The translations under genes and the position numbers were made by a program. Shown here one piece after another: positions 45,813 to 54,579 of a stretch of 64,000 nucleotides of DNA. Location: NCBI RefSeq assembly GCF_963678225.1, contig NZ_OY782764.1:2547001-2611000 (forward strand). The letters run 5' to 3'. Within the stretch, counting starts at the first letter, position 1, and the number at the start of each line of letters is the position of its first letter. The notes under the pieces are model-generated. The model did no database searches and was not told the origin of the DNA. It saw only the letters and a list, made by a program, of their open reading frames with translations. The stretch is from an uncultured Cohaesibacter sp. (GTDB taxonomy: Bacteria; Pseudomonadota; Alphaproteobacteria; Rhizobiales; Cohaesibacteraceae).

Positions 45813-45833
45813 AGAGCTGCCTGAGGCAGCTCT
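45813..45833 (-). terminator. Intrinsic terminator of the RNA methyltransferase gene
   Basis: Perfect stem AGAGCTGCC (45813-45821) with GGCAGCTCT (45825-45833), and CTTTTG following on the minus strand. Confidence 0.75.
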
Positions 45834-45844
45834 TTCTGCAATCG

Positions 45845-47083
45845 CTAGCGAGTGAGCGTAACGACGCATTCTACATGCGGAGAATATAAAAACTGATCGA
45901 CCGGCGTGACCGAAGCAATTGTGTAGCCACCATCCACCAGAATCCGCAAGTCACGGGCCAGCGTGCCCGGATTGCAGGAGACGGCAACAACGACCGGTAG
46001 CTGGGACTTGGCGATCTCCTCGCATTGCGCCTTGGCGCCAGCGCGTGGCGGGTCGAACACGAGGGCATCGAATTTCTTCATTTCGGAGGCCAGCAACGGG
46101 CGGCGGAACAGATCGCGGCGTTCCATCTTGATGCCTTTGAGCTTGTCGCCAAAGCGCCATGCACGTTCAAGCGATTTGAGCGCCGTATCCTCGCCTTCCA
46201 GTGCCCAGACTTGTGCTTTCTTTGCCAGCCGCAGGGCGAAGGTGCCCGAGCCACAGAAAAGATCAATCACACGCTTGGCGTCGCCCACGCTCTCAAGAAC
46301 CATCTTGGCCATAGCGCGTTCGGCGCCTTCCTCGGCCTGCACGAAGGCCCCGGCAGGCGGGCTGACCTGTGCTGCCCCCATGCGCAACAGCGGAGGGCGG
46401 CGTTCGAGCAGTGTCTCGCCATTGGCTGAAAGGCGCGCAAGATCCAGATCTTCGGCCATTTCAACGGCTTTGAGATAGTCTTGGCCACCCCGCATATCCT
46501 TGACGTCATCCAAACTGAGATCAACGCCCGAATGGGTTGCCAGTAGGGTGATGCGGGCCTCTTTCTTCTTGGTCATGAACAGAGGCAGATAGTCAGCCAG
46601 CTTCGGCAACAGCGCATTGAGAGCAGGCACAAGAAGCGGGCAATGGTCCACATCGACCACCCGTGTCGAGCGGGCTTCATGATAACCAAACAGCAGGCGG
46701 CGACCGATGAGGCGCGCGGTCAAAACGGCTCTGCGGCGCTCGCCCGGCTTGGTGGCAACCAGCGGATTGATCGCAAGATCTTCAAAGCCGCGAGAGGCGA
46801 GAGCATCCCTCACAAGATCCTGTTTCCATGCGCCATAAGCCTCTGGCGCCATATGCTGCATGGTGCAGCCGCCACAGGTTTGGAACAGCGGACAGATCGG
46901 CTCGACCCTGTTCGGAGACGGTGTGACGATGTCTTCGAGTTCGCCACGCTCTTCCATTGGCGTAACGCGAACGCGCTCTCCTTCCAGCGTGAAGGGAACA
47001 TACAGGCTGCCGCCTCCATGATAGGCGATCCCGTCGCCCTTGGCGCCAAGTTCGTCGATTGTGATTTCAACAGGGTCTGTCAC
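45845..47083 (-). CDS. RlmD/TrmA-family RNA (uracil-5) methyltransferase
   Basis: 412 residues from a GTG at 47083 (AAGGA eleven bases upstream). An N-terminal TRAM RNA-binding domain leads to a 4Fe-4S site (CPLFQTCGGC plus a later cysteine in DHCPLL), a methyltransferase domain with VIDLFCGSGTFALRLA, VFDPPRAGAKAQ, and the catalytic cysteine in VVAVSCNPGTLARDL. It methylates U at position 5 in rRNA (RlmD/RlmC) or tRNA; the exact target cannot be told. Start GTG rests on homology to the MTDPVEI-type N-terminus. Confidence 0.92.
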   Translation of the reverse strand: MTDPVEITIDELGAKGDGIAYHGGGSLYVPFTLEGERVRVTPMEERGELEDIVTPSPNRVEPICPLFQTCGGCTMQHMAPEAYGAWKQDLVRDALASRGFEDLAINPLVATKPGERRRAVLTARLIGRRLLFGYHEARSTRVVDVDHCPLLVPALNALLPKLADYLPLFMTKKKEARITLLATHSGVDLSLDDVKDMRGGQDYLKAVEMAEDLDLARLSANGETLLERRPPLLRMGAAQVSPPAGAFVQAEEGAERAMAKMVLESVGDAKRVIDLFCGSGTFALRLAKKAQVWALEGEDTALKSLERAWRFGDKLKGIKMERRDLFRRPLLASEMKKFDALVFDPPRAGAKAQCEEIAKSQLPVVVAVSCNPGTLARDLRILVDGGYTIASVTPVDQFLYSPHVECVVTLTR

Positions 47084-47245
47084 TGTATGTCTGGTCCTTC
47101 AGTGCTGCCGTGCTTTATGGCCCCTGCCAACTGGCCGAGCTTTAAAGCGCATAATTCAATCAGAGCCTACCGGATTCGTCCGGCTTTGTCGTAGGGCCTT
47201 TTCAATTGCCGGGCGAATAAACCACCCCGCGTCTTGCGCAATAGC

Positions 47246-47274
47246 AAAACCCGCCGTGAGTGTCTCACCGCGGG
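47246..47274 (-). terminator. Intrinsic terminator of purD
   Basis: Stem CCCGCCGTGA (from 47250) with TCACCGCGGG (47265-47274), one mismatch, and a T run on the minus strand (47246-47249 read as A on the plus strand). Confidence 0.75.
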
Positions 47275-47329
47275 CTTTATGTTTGTGCATGCCGGATAGA
47301 TCGGGGCGATGGCCCTCTATCCGGTTCAT

Positions 47330-48628
47330 TCATTGAGCGGCATCCTTCTCGCGCGCAACGGCCCGCCAGCCGATATCGCGGCGGCAGAATCCATTGTCCC
47401 AGCGCACCGCATCCACGGCCTTATAGGCAAGGCGTTGAGCTTCGGTGACCGAACGACCACGCGCGCAGACATTGAGCACACGGCCACCGGTGGCCACCAG
47501 CTTGCCGTCTTTTTCTGCCGTGCCAGCGTGGAAAATGGTGACGCCCTCCAGCGCTTCGGCTGCTGAGAGATCCGCTATTTCAGTGCCTTTCTCATAGGAG
47601 CCGGGGTACCCCTTGGAGGCCAGCACAACATTCATCACCACATCATCTGACCAATCAGCTGAAACGCCTTCCAGCTCGCCCTTGGCTGCGGCAAGCAGCA
47701 ATTCAAGCAGGTCGCTTTCAAGGCGCATCATCAGGGTCTGACATTCCGGGTCGCCAAAGCGCACGTTATATTCGATCAGCTCAGGGCCCTTGTCAGTGAT
47801 CATCAGACCAACAAAAAGAATGCCTGTGAAGGGCGCGCCGCGGCTGGCCATGCCATTGATGGTCGGGCGGACGATCTTTTCCATGACCTCTTCGGTCAAG
47901 GCATCGGTCATCACGGGAGCCGGGCTGTAAGCACCCATGCCACCGGTGTTCGGGCCGGTGTCGCCTTCGCCAACGGGTTTATGATCCTGTGCAGAGGCCA
48001 GATGCAGCGCGGTCTTGCCATCGCAAAGGGCAAACAGACTGGCTTCCTCGCCCTGCAAGAAGGCCTCGATGACCACTTCAGCACCAGCTTCACCAAATGC
48101 TCCGTCGAAGCATTCCTTGACAGCCGCTTCGGCTTCGGCATCGTTCATCGCAACGGTGACGCCTTTGCCTGCGGCGAGCCCGTCTGCCTTGATGACGATC
48201 GGGGCTGGATGGTCCTTGAGATAGGCAAGGGCAGCGGCGCAATCAACAAAGCGCGCATAGGCAGCAGTCGGGATGTCAAACTCGGCGCACAGATCCTTGG
48301 TGTAGCCTTTGGAGCCTTCCAGCTGGGAAGCTTCCTTGGAAGGACCGAATGTCAGGATGTCTGCCGCGCTGAGGCTGTCGACAAGGCCATCAACCAGTGG
48401 CGCTTCCGGGCCGACAATCACGAAGTCGATGGCTTTGGCCTTGCAAAAGGCGATAACCGCATCATGGTCGCTCTCTTGAATGTCGGCTTTTTCTGCCAGC
48501 GTCAGCAGGCCTGCATTGCCCGGAGCTACATAGAGAGCGCCAAGACGGGGGGATTTCTTAAGGCCATAGGCAAGGGCATGTTCGCGTCCGCCAGAGCCGA
48601 TGAGAAGAACGTTGAGGCGATCAGTCAT
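47330..48628 (-). CDS. purD: Phosphoribosylamine-glycine ligase
   Basis: 432 residues from the ATG at 48628, with AAGGTGG six bases upstream. PurD makes glycinamide ribonucleotide in de novo purine synthesis. It is an ATP-grasp enzyme: [18 protein letters not shown] at the start, [14 protein letters not shown] in the ATP-binding lid, [10 protein letters not shown], and [15 protein letters not shown] near 290. All conserved blocks are intact. It lies alone, with a terminator after it. Confidence 0.97.
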   Translation of the reverse strand: MTDRLNVLLIGSGGREHALAYGLKKSPRLGALYVAPGNAGLLTLAEKADIQESDHDAVIAFCKAKAIDFVIVGPEAPLVDGLVDSLSAADILTFGPSKEASQLEGSKGYTKDLCAEFDIPTAAYARFVDCAAALAYLKDHPAPIVIKADGLAAGKGVTVAMNDAEAEAAVKECFDGAFGEAGAEVVIEAFLQGEEASLFALCDGKTALHLASAQDHKPVGEGDTGPNTGGMGAYSPAPVMTDALTEEVMEKIVRPTINGMASRGAPFTGILFVGLMITDKGPELIEYNVRFGDPECQTLMMRLESDLLELLLAAAKGELEGVSADWSDDVVMNVVLASKGYPGSYEKGTEIADLSAAEALEGVTIFHAGTAEKDGKLVATGGRVLNVCARGRSVTEAQRLAYKAVDAVRWDNGFCRRDIGWRAVAREKDAAQ

Positions 48629-49119
48629 CAGGGCCACCTTTTGATAGAGACAGGGAACCGCTTGTGCGGCTCGAAAAACAAAGAATGAGACAGGTGATCG
48701 TCTGCTACCCTTCAGCCGCCACAAAATCAAGCCCACAAGCGGCCTCAGGGCTAATTGTTGCCCTAAAAGCCATGCACAAATGCTGAAAAGGCATCAGGGA
48801 CGGTTGATTTGTCCTTTTCTGGGCGCTTCCAATCAATTTGAAGCGCAATAAAAAAGCTCGGAAAGGAACGCTACGGCATGCGGGGAGGAAAACGCAAGAA
48901 AAGGCATTTATCACGCGTTCCAACCTAACAAAATGACCGTATAGAGGCCAGGCAAGCACAAAGGCTGCGCCCATTTAGTTTATATAATACAAAATGATGC
49001 TGTGCCAGAACACCACAATACAATTTGAGTGGTTGACGCAGGCAAGAGCATGGGGCAATGCTCTTAGATGAATAAGGGTTCTCCTTTTCGGCTCACAATC
49101 AACGACCAAGGACATTTTT
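48629..49119. other. Divergent intergenic region between purD and ubiA
   Basis: No gene is supported. Both promoters should lie here. I see no PurR-like box and no riboswitch motif. Confidence 0.5.
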
Positions 49120-50073
49120 ATGAAGGATCAGGCGACACTGGGTGAGGGGCGCGTTGCAGATGCAGTGCGTGGCCACTGGGCAGACACTTTGTTGCCCGCG
49201 TGGTTCCGTCCCTATGCACGTCTGTCCCGTCTTGAGCGTCCCATCGGCTGGTGGCTGCTGCTCTGGCCCTGCCTGTGGTCGCTGACGCTTGCGGTTTCTA
49301 CAGCACAATCCGGAACATTGCCGCCGATCGAGCATATCCTCTGGTATGGATTTGCCTTCTGGCTGGGCGCTGTTGCCATGCGCGGCGCCGGTTGCACCTA
49401 TAACGATATTGTCGATCAGGATATTGATGAGAAGGTGGAGCGTACACGCTCGCGCCCGCTGCCAAGCCATCAGGTTTCCCGCCGTTTTGCAGGGGCGTGG
49501 CTGGCGGCCCAGTTGCTGATCGGCCTGTTCGTGTTGCTGCAATTTAACAGCTACACCATCTGGCTTGGATTTGCGTCGCTGAGCGTCGTGGCCATCTATC
49601 CTTTCATGAAGCGCATCACCCATTGGCCGCAGCTCGTGCTTGGGCTGGCCTTTTCATGGGGCGCGCTGGTTGGCTGGACATCCATCACTGGCCAGTTGGC
49701 GCTGGCTCCGGTTTTTATGTATTTGGGTGCTATCGTCTGGACCATCGGCTATGACACCATTTATGCCCATCAGGACAAGGAAGACGATGTCATGATTGGC
49801 GTGAAATCCACCGCGCTGCTCTTTGCTGAAAATACCCGCGCCTGGCTTTCGCTTTTCTATGCTGTGATGGTTGTGTGCATGGCGGCCTGCTTTGCCGTAT
49901 CAGGCGTTTCCTGGCCTGCCTTTGTCGGGCTGGCGGTTGCTGGTCTGCATATGGGCTGGCAGATCTGGAAGCTGGATATTGACAATGGCGGCCAGTGCCT
50001 TGCGTTGTTCCGCTCCAACACACAAATCGGCTGGATCATCTTTGCCGGATTGTTGGCCAGCATCTGGCTCTAG
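49120..50073 (+). CDS. ubiA: 4-hydroxybenzoate octaprenyltransferase
   Basis: 317 residues with about eight or nine membrane helices. UbiA attaches the polyprenyl chain to 4-hydroxybenzoate in ubiquinone synthesis. The two Asp-rich prenyl-diphosphate motifs are NDIVDQDIDEKVERTRSRPL and DTIYAHQDKEDD. The start has AAGGAC upstream. The gene is alone on the plus strand, convergent with tlyA. Confidence 0.95.
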   Translation: MKDQATLGEGRVADAVRGHWADTLLPAWFRPYARLSRLERPIGWWLLLWPCLWSLTLAVSTAQSGTLPPIEHILWYGFAFWLGAVAMRGAGCTYNDIVDQDIDEKVERTRSRPLPSHQVSRRFAGAWLAAQLLIGLFVLLQFNSYTIWLGFASLSVVAIYPFMKRITHWPQLVLGLAFSWGALVGWTSITGQLALAPVFMYLGAIVWTIGYDTIYAHQDKEDDVMIGVKSTALLFAENTRAWLSLFYAVMVVCMAACFAVSGVSWPAFVGLAVAGLHMGWQIWKLDIDNGGQCLALFRSNTQIGWIIFAGLLASIWL

Positions 50074-50114
50074 CCTTCGGCTCTCTGTTTTTTGCTGGGG
50101 CAGGACTCTGGCGT

Positions 50115-50870
50115 TTAGCCGTCTTTAACCGCGCCGAGCAGATATTCCTTGTTGCCATCGCCGCCAAGAATGGGCGAGGGGATCAATTCGCGTACCTGCC
50201 AGCCCTGACAGGCGGGGTCTTCGTCTCCATCCAGCCAACGGGCAATATCCTGTGCTGCGCGTTCGCCTTCGGCTGGATCTCTCACAAGCCCTCCCTTGCC
50301 GATGCCCTTTTTACCCACCTCGAACTGGGGCTTGACCAGCAACACGGCGAAGGCTCCCGGCTCGGCCATTTCCAAAGCGGCAGGCAGCGCCAGTCGCAAG
50401 GAGATAAAGGAGACATCGCTGACGAGGACGCTGAAAGCATCAGGCACGTGAGTGCGGTCCAGATGGCGCGCATTGACGCCTTCCAGTGAATGAAGCTTGG
50501 GATTGTCCAACAGGCTCGGATGCATCTGGTCATGCCCGACGTCAATGCCATAAACCGCTGCGGCCCCGCGCTCCAACAGCACCTGACAAAAGCCGCCGGT
50601 TGATGCACCAATATCGACAGCCACGCGCCCTGCAGGATCAAAGTCGAAATGATCCAGTCCGCCAATTAGCTTCAGTGCGGCGCGGGAGACATAGTCGGCC
50701 GCCGGATCATTGATGGAGAGAACCGCCTGTGGCCCTACCATCTGGCTGGCTTTCGTGGCGGGCTTGCCATCCACTTGCGCAAAGCCACGCTTGATGGCGT
50801 CGCGTGCCCGCGCCCGGCTGGCGCAAAGGCCTCGTTCTACAAGAGCCTGATCAAGCCGCAGCTTTTCCAT
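50115..50870 (-). CDS. tlyA: TlyA-family rRNA methyltransferase
   Basis: 251 residues. An N-terminal S4 RNA-binding domain (MEKLRLDQALVERGLCASR) is followed by an FtsJ-like domain with DIGASTGGFCQVLLERGAA, VSDVSFISLRLA and VKPQFEVGK, which carry the K-D-K-E-type catalytic residues. TlyA methylates cytidine 2'-OH in 16S and/or 23S rRNA and can determine capreomycin sensitivity. AGGA lies nine bases before the ATG. Confidence 0.93.
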   Translation of the reverse strand: MEKLRLDQALVERGLCASRARARDAIKRGFAQVDGKPATKASQMVGPQAVLSINDPAADYVSRAALKLIGGLDHFDFDPAGRVAVDIGASTGGFCQVLLERGAAAVYGIDVGHDQMHPSLLDNPKLHSLEGVNARHLDRTHVPDAFSVLVSDVSFISLRLALPAALEMAEPGAFAVLLVKPQFEVGKKGIGKGGLVRDPAEGERAAQDIARWLDGDEDPACQGWQVRELIPSPILGGDGNKEYLLGAVKDG

Positions 50871-51051
50871 GATAGAAGATCCTCTTATTGGGCGGGCTGA
50901 AGAGCGAAGCTATGGAGCTTCGAATGCGACAGCGTTGATTTCCACCAAAAACAGAAAACAACAGGCTGCGCAGCCCAGAACCGCTCCAGTCAATAGAGAC
51001 TGGTCACCACCAAATCAAGAGAGTTTGACCAAAGGACAGTATGGCTACGTT

Positions 51052-51675
51052 CTATTCGGCGCTGGCTATCAGGTTGCGCAGCTTTTCGACCGCGCTATCA
51101 TGCGCTTCGCCAAAGGAAATGGTGCCGGAAAAGGCACCGCCCTTTTTCATCAGGAACACCGAGGCGGTGTGGTCCATGACATAGTCGCCATCGCCGCTGC
51201 CGTCATCCACCTTTTTTGCGTAGACTTTGTAGGCCTTGATAACAGCATCGGTCTGCTCGCGCGTGCCCCTAAGGCCAATGAGCTGGTCAAAAAACGCATT
51301 CACATAATCACCCATGGCCTCCTGCGTGTCGCGTTCAGGATCAACGGTGACAAAGACGAAATTCATCTTCTTGGCGTCTTCGCCCAATTCCTCCACCCAA
51401 AGGGTCATTTCGCTCAGGGTCGTAGGGCAGACATCTGGACAGAAGGTATAGCCGAAATAGATCGCCAGCGGTTTGTCTGCAAAGTCGGCATAGGTAACCG
51501 GTTTGCCCGTATGATCGGTAAGCGAAAAGTCGCCGCCGATTTGCACATCGGTCTGACCCTCTTGCGTTTTCTGGACCCGCATTTCTTCGCTATACCAAGA
51601 AAAGACCAGAATCCCCAATACGATGGCCATGACAAGGCTCATGGCCCAGGAAATGGTGCGTATCAGTTTTTTCAT
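51052..51675 (-). CDS. SCO-family copper chaperone
   Basis: 207 residues from the ATG at 51675 (AAGGGG upstream). An N-terminal membrane anchor (about 5-27) precedes a thioredoxin-like domain in the periplasm with the copper-binding CxxxC (YTFCPDVCPTT) and the distal histidine in YVMDHTASVFL. SCO/SenC proteins deliver copper to the CuA site of cytochrome c oxidase or handle thiol redox. No oxidase genes are in this window. Confidence 0.92.
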   Translation of the reverse strand: MKKLIRTISWAMSLVMAIVLGILVFSWYSEEMRVQKTQEGQTDVQIGGDFSLTDHTGKPVTYADFADKPLAIYFGYTFCPDVCPTTLSEMTLWVEELGEDAKKMNFVFVTVDPERDTQEAMGDYVNAFFDQLIGLRGTREQTDAVIKAYKVYAKKVDDGSGDGDYVMDHTASVFLMKKGGAFSGTISFGEAHDSAVEKLRNLIASAE

Positions 51676-51904
51676 GAAACGGCCCCTTGGGTTGCTGGAT
51701 GATTCTGCGCATGATTTCAGCGCGATGGGCCTTTCAGTTTTCACAGCTGTGAGGTGAAGTCAACCGGACGAAACTGCACATGAGGCTTAAGGATGAGAGA
51801 CTTACGCCTGTATCAGACATCGCTTTGTGCTTGCGCGTGAGTTGGCAAGAGCCCGAAAGAATTGGCAAAAGCGCGCGCTAGAGCGGGCGCATGTCCGCTA
51901 GGTG

Positions 51905-52537
51905 CTAGCGATGAGTGAGCGCCAGTTTGATGCCAAAGCCCAGAAGAAGCAGCCCCGTGGCACCATTAAGCGTGCGTGCAATGGCCGGACGGGCCAAAAA
52001 CCGGCGTGCCTTGTGCACCATGAGCGCCAGCCCCCCTTGCCAGAGCATTCCCAACAGAAAATGAATGCCCGCCACCAAGAGCGATTGCCACAGAGCTGAT
52101 TGGGTTGGATCAATAAACTGAGGCAGAAACATCATGTAAAAAAGGATCGGCTTCGGGTTGAGAACGTTGGAGAGAATGCCCTCACGAAAAGAAGTGATGA
52201 GGGAAACGCGCCGTGCGCCTTCGCTCGCCACCACAAGCCCATGCCCGCGCCATGCCGCTAGCAGGGACTGAAAGGCCAGATAGACAATGAAGAGCGCTCC
52301 GGCAAATTTGAGCAGAGTGAACAGATAGGCTGATTGGAGCAGGATCACCGAGAGACCCAGCGCCGAAATGGTGGCATGCACGAAAAGCCCCGAGCAGATG
52401 CCAAAGCTGGTGGTAAAGCCATCGGAAAAGCCGCCACGCGCAGCATTTCGCAACACGAGAACCGTATCCATCCCCGGCGCCATGGTCAGGGCAGCCAGAG
52501 CCAGAATGATGGCGAGGAAGGGAAAGTGATCAAACAT
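51905..52537 (-). CDS. LysE/RhtB-family amino-acid exporter
   Basis: 210 residues from the ATG at 52537 (GAGG seven bases upstream), six membrane helices. The family N-terminus MAPGMDTVLVLRNAARGGF and NVLNPKPILFYMMFLPQF are typical. It exports amino acids or homoserine-lactone-like compounds; the substrate cannot be told. Confidence 0.88.
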   Translation of the reverse strand: MFDHFPFLAIILALAALTMAPGMDTVLVLRNAARGGFSDGFTTSFGICSGLFVHATISALGLSVILLQSAYLFTLLKFAGALFIVYLAFQSLLAAWRGHGLVVASEGARRVSLITSFREGILSNVLNPKPILFYMMFLPQFIDPTQSALWQSLLVAGIHFLLGMLWQGGLALMVHKARRFLARPAIARTLNGATGLLLLGFGIKLALTHR

Positions 52538-52767
52538 GGCGGACCTCAATCAACAAACACAAGATTATGCCCTTGATTCTCAGGGGCAGAAGGCAAAAGA
52601 CGGCAGAGACGAGCCTGAAAGGGCTCTTGGGCAGACGATGGATAGGCACGCTACAGATGCTGAAGGCCACAGGGTGCCGAATAACCTAGGTAGGGTGAGC
52701 GCAAAGCAGATTGCGAACACCTATTCATTTCTAGAGAAAGCCCTAATTGACCGCAACAGACAACAGA

Positions 52768-52817
52768 GGCGGTCTGCGGTGCATCCTTTGCAAATGACGT
52801 TACAAAGGGAGACCGCC
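52768..52817 (-). terminator. Long imperfect hairpin after the VOC gene
   Basis: Outer stem GGCGGTCT (52768-52775) with AGACCGCC (52810-52817), inner stem CCTTTG (52785-52790) with CAAAGG (52803-52808). It lies 15 bases after the VOC stop. It lacks a clear T run. Confidence 0.45.
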
Positions 52818-52831
52818 CGCCCGGGCCAAGA

Positions 52832-53260
52832 TCAGGCTTCGAACTGATCGTGAGCACCCCAATACATTGCTTCGATCTTGTTGCCCTCAAGGTCACGCAA
52901 GAAACAGCCATAATAGGCCTCGCCATAATGAGGTCTCGGGCCTGGCGCGCCATCTGGTGCTGCTCCCATTTCCAGCGCTTTGTCCCAAAAGGCTTGAACC
53001 ATTTCCTTGCTGGTCGCCAGAAAGGCGAAGTGGGTGCCATTCCCCACGCTGGCTTTCTGCTTGTCATGGGGCGTCTGAACCCAGAATTCGGGAAACATCT
53101 TGCCAAAGGCAATGGCGCTGACTTCTCCGGGCACATCCACTTCCATGATGACTTTTGCGCCAACGGTTTCCAAAACCGCCTTGTAGAAATCCCGGGCCTT
53201 AGGAAAATCATTCGTCCCCACGGATACATGCGCCATGATGACGGGTGGTTCACTATTCAT
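52832..53260 (-). CDS. VOC-family (glyoxalase-like) protein
   Basis: 142 residues from the ATG at 53260 (GGAG upstream). Two beta-alpha-beta modules: MAHVSVGTNDFPKARDFYK at the start, and CFLRDLEGNKIEAMYW at the end with the metal-binding Glu. Histidine near the N-terminus (AHVSV) is the other likely ligand. Function within the VOC superfamily is unknown. A LexA-like box lies 23 bases upstream of its start. Confidence 0.85.
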   Translation of the reverse strand: MNSEPPVIMAHVSVGTNDFPKARDFYKAVLETVGAKVIMEVDVPGEVSAIAFGKMFPEFWVQTPHDKQKASVGNGTHFAFLATSKEMVQAFWDKALEMGAAPDGAPGPRPHYGEAYYGCFLRDLEGNKIEAMYWGAHDQFEA

Positions 53261-53282
53261 TCTTGTCTCCAAACAACAAAAT

Positions 53283-53297
53283 GTTCATGCAATGTTC
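53283..53297 (-). promoter_or_regulatory. LexA-like SOS box before the VOC gene
   Basis: GTTC at 53283-53286 and 53294-53297 with seven bases between (GAAC-N7-GAAC on the gene strand), 23-37 bases upstream of the start. An exact match to the alphaproteobacterial LexA direct repeat, but one such site is expected by chance in a window this long. Confidence 0.35.
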
Positions 53298-53590
53298 TTG
53301 GAAAGAGTGCGCTCAGGCGCTCCGTTCCGTCAAGTCGTATTTTATCTTATGGAGACGCGAGTGTGCCTACACAAATGTTTAACGCCGGATCGAATTTGTT
53401 CGCTTTAATACAAATTCTGGTTCGACGCATTTGAATAAGCCTGTGTCGGTGAGCGCGTTATGTGAAAATACAACCTTTATGTAGTAAAAGCGTAACACTA
53501 TTTGATATTTACTATCGTTCGCATCCTTCTGGTTTCATTGCGGGGCTACGACGGGGTTTGCTAAAAGACACGGTGTTTAAAGGGGACTTC
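53298..53590. other. Intergenic, A+T-rich
   Basis: The divergent region between the VOC and TPR-like genes. The frame of the TPR-like gene is open from 53462, but the start at 53591 has the ribosome-binding site. No other feature seen. Confidence 0.45.
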
Positions 53591-54223
53591 ATGACTGGGG
53601 ATTCACGCGCGTCTGACAGTGATGCGCGAGAAGACGAAGAGACAGAAACAGGGCTTGAGCAGGCGCTTGCACAAGCTCGCGGTCGCTTTGTCGAGAATCC
53701 GACCAGCCCGATACGCAGGCGCGATCTGATTGAAATCCACAAGACTATTGGCAAGCGGCATTTAAGGCGCGGTGACAAGCGATCGGCGCTGACCCATTGT
53801 GATGAGATTCTCAAGCATTTCGAAGGATTGCTCACCCTGACAAAACATCAGGAAGAGACAAAGCACGAAATCAGCATCTGCCAAATCGAACTTGGTGATT
53901 TGAGGCGCGCTCTGGGTGATGAGATTGGTGCGCTGGTTGCCTATGGTGAAGCCTTGGCAATTTGTGAAAAGCTGGTGACCAAAGATCCGCACAACGCTCG
54001 CTATAACCGAGATCTGGCAATCGCAAAATGGCGCACTTCCGAGCTGGATAGCAGGAATAGGGACCGCTTTCTGCAAAGTGCCCATGATCATTTGCTTTGC
54101 TTGCAAGACCGTGGGGCGCTGGACGAGGCCGACATGTGGATGATCGATGCCATCAAGGAACAATGGATGGCGGATGGCCCATCTTGCAGCCTCTGGCAGA
54201 GAATGCGGAGTTTCTTTCTATAG
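53591..54223 (+). CDS. TPR-like helical protein of unknown function
   Basis: 210 residues from the ATG at 53591, preceded by AAAGGGGAC. It starts with an acidic segment (DSDAREDEETETG), then is all helical. Repeats such as ISICQIELGDLRRALGDEIG and LVAYGEALAICEKLVTKDP resemble tetratricopeptide motifs, which bind other proteins. There is no signal peptide. The partner is unknown. Confidence 0.65.
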   Translation: MTGDSRASDSDAREDEETETGLEQALAQARGRFVENPTSPIRRRDLIEIHKTIGKRHLRRGDKRSALTHCDEILKHFEGLLTLTKHQEETKHEISICQIELGDLRRALGDEIGALVAYGEALAICEKLVTKDPHNARYNRDLAIAKWRTSELDSRNRDRFLQSAHDHLLCLQDRGALDEADMWMIDAIKEQWMADGPSCSLWQRMRSFFL

Positions 54224-54474
54224 AATGCTCGCCAACTGTCTCAGGAAGACTGGGCCGGACGATCCGGAAAGACTATGCACCGGCCTCTTGTAAATGTGAC
54301 CATTTGGCGATGTTCCATGTTCTTGCTCTCAGGCATATTTCCCTATAGACATTGGGAAATAACGCCGCATCATGTGGCTACTGCTATCACTTTGCAAAAC
54401 CTCATCAGCGCTTGGTTTGTCATCCTTTCGATAGATCCCTGTCCACGATCCGGTCGTATATGGTAAACTGCGTA

Positions 54475-54576
54475 ATGAAGGAAATCATAACCGGCGGCTT
54501 TTTCGGTCTTTTGGGACTGATTGGCCTAAAAGGAAAACCAGGGGCGCGAGCAGCCAACTCGAAAGCCAAAGAATAA
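54475..54576 (+). CDS. 33-codon ORF directly upstream of dxs
   Basis: ATG at 54475, TAA at 54574-54576, three bases before the dxs GTG. The peptide has a Gly/Leu/Phe-rich stretch (ITGGFFGLLGLIGLKGK) and a basic tail, so it could be a small membrane peptide or a coupling leader. It lacks a strong ribosome-binding site. The tight spacing is the main reason to list it. Confidence 0.35.
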   Translation: MKEIITGGFFGLLGLIGLKGKPGARAANSKAKE

Positions 54577-54579
54577 CAG

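Noticed and set aside
52536-52847. 103-codon plus-strand frame between the LysE and VOC genes
   Set aside because: Polar, Gln-rich translation of an intergenic region, overlapping the LysE start and the VOC end; no ribosome-binding site.
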